In this document: positions 63,499-64,000 of the stretch, piece after piece
How positions within the stretch are numbered: position 1 is the first letter of the stretch
How the letters are laid out: each line of letters begins with the position of its first letter
NCBI RefSeq assembly: GCF_000195275.1
Contig: NC_015386.1
Location: 62,001-126,000, forward strand
Length of the DNA: 64,000 nt
Direction of reading: 5' to 3'
DNA from: Treponema succinifaciens DSM 2489
GTDB taxonomy: Bacteria > Spirochaetota > Spirochaetia > Treponematales > Treponemataceae
Notes under the pieces: model-generated
Told to the model about the DNA's origin: nothing
What the model saw: only the letters and a program-made list of their open reading frames with translations
Databases searched by the model: none
Position numbers and translations under genes: made by a program

Positions 63499-64000
63499 AT
63501 GGAAGGTGCAGAATTTTGGACAAAGGTTAAAAAGCGACTCAAAGAACTGGATAAAAAGCAGGACTGGCTTGCTTCTAATTCCGGGCTACTTGTGCAAACT
63601 CTCCGAAATAATATCCATAACGACAGACTTCCTTCATTAAAAGACACACTTTCTATCTTAAAAACATTAAATCTTACATGGGAAGAATTCGAGCATTATC
63701 CAAATCTAACTTCAAAAGACGGAATCCGGAATATCCCGGTTGGCGAACAATATTTCTCAGCAGGTCACGGGCAGCATGTTCCTGATAATTATGTAGAAAC
63801 AAAAGATTATGTTGCAGTCCCAAATTCATTAAAATACCTTGGCGATAATATCCGAGCAGCATATGTCCGTGGCGACTCAATGGAACCAACATTTTTTGAC
63901 AGCGACATAATCATCTACGACACCAATGGTTATGACGGAAATGAGGGCATCTACGCAATCATCTACAACAGCAAAGGATTTGTAAAACGGCTCCAGCCAA
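63499..64000 (+). CDS. S24/LexA-type phage-like repressor, cut by window end
   Basis: 167 residues visible, frame open at the window edge. N-terminal helix-turn-helix (KQDWLASNSGLLVQTLRNNI) and C-terminal S24 domain: VRGDSMEPTFFDSD with Ser127, and GFVKRLQ with Lys163 as the catalytic pair. These repressors cleave themselves upon DNA damage signals and release genes of phages or integrative elements. A likely switch for the mobile region. Confidence 0.85.
   Translation, partial: MEGAEFWTKVKKRLKELDKKQDWLASNSGLLVQTLRNNIHNDRLPSLKDTLSILKTLNLTWEEFEHYPNLTSKDGIRNIPVGEQYFSAGHGQHVPDNYVETKDYVAVPNSLKYLGDNIRAAYVRGDSMEPTFFDSDIIIYDTNGYDGNEGIYAIIYNSKGFVKRLQP

Noticed and set aside
1-64000. rRNA or tRNA genes and integrase/attachment sites
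   Set aside because: None could be recognised by reading; the ends of the mobile region are therefore not defined here.

Overview
The window looks like accessory DNA from a spirochaete, most likely a gut or rumen Treponema. The reasons are indirect: moderate-to-low G+C with strongly AT-rich accessory genes, spirochaete-style lipoprotein and signal peptides, YARHG-domain secreted proteins, and a giant bacterial Ig-repeat lipoprotein. No rRNA or tRNA gene was found, so the placement is an inference.

Positions 1-43,000 read almost entirely on the plus strand and look like the tip, effector and accessory part of a phage-tail-like contractile injection system (CIS, probably extracellular/eCIS type). 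Parts that can be named are a Ycf46-like AAA+ ATPase, three gp5/gpV-type spike genes (two of them near-identical long spikes with PAAR-like and Ig-like modules and different tails), two tail-assembly-chaperone-like genes with a Cys-x2-Cys pair, a DUF6760-like small gene, a pentapeptide-repeat protein, a DUF2997-like protein and three DUF4157 (HExxH) proteins. Sheath, tube and most baseplate genes are not in the window. Effector and immunity candidates sit between these parts: a large membrane-segment toxin (4150), a papain-like amidase (13012) followed by six secreted proteins in a 4-nt-overlapping run (four carry YARHG domains), a C39-like peptidase (29849), a YkuD L,D-transpeptidase-fold effector (35470) and a probable nuclease-type polymorphic toxin (40474).

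The most striking feature is a second cassette system at 26.5-42 kb. One full-length 1104-aa gene is followed by two 5'-truncated copies of its 3' half. Each copy ends in a conserved block plus a short unique tail that abuts or overlaps a different downstream gene (a DUF4157 protein or an effector). Orphan toxin tails, broken immunity genes, frameshifts and in-frame stops surround both systems. This resembles the displaced-tip turnover known from Rhs and CdiA loci, but here the conserved part and the toxin are separate genes.

Positions 43,000-47,500 are IS-damaged. Two 1321-bp IS3-family copies lie in inverted orientation. One interrupts a gene that can be rebuilt exactly (314 aa) across a CTA target duplication. 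An ISAs1-family element at 24811-26089 likewise interrupts a chaperone gene with a 10-bp duplication.

Positions 47,800-64,000 look like a conjugative or mobilizable element: VirB8/9/10 homologues and a 1975-aa Ig-like lipoprotein on the minus strand, a MOBP-like relaxase, a topoisomerase III-like gene, a small GNAT-like/antitoxin-like pair and an S24/LexA-type regulator cut by the window end. The motif GACCTGCCCA lies upstream of virB8, relaxase and topoisomerase in the same orientation relative to each gene. The virB8 gene carries an in-frame amber codon near its start.
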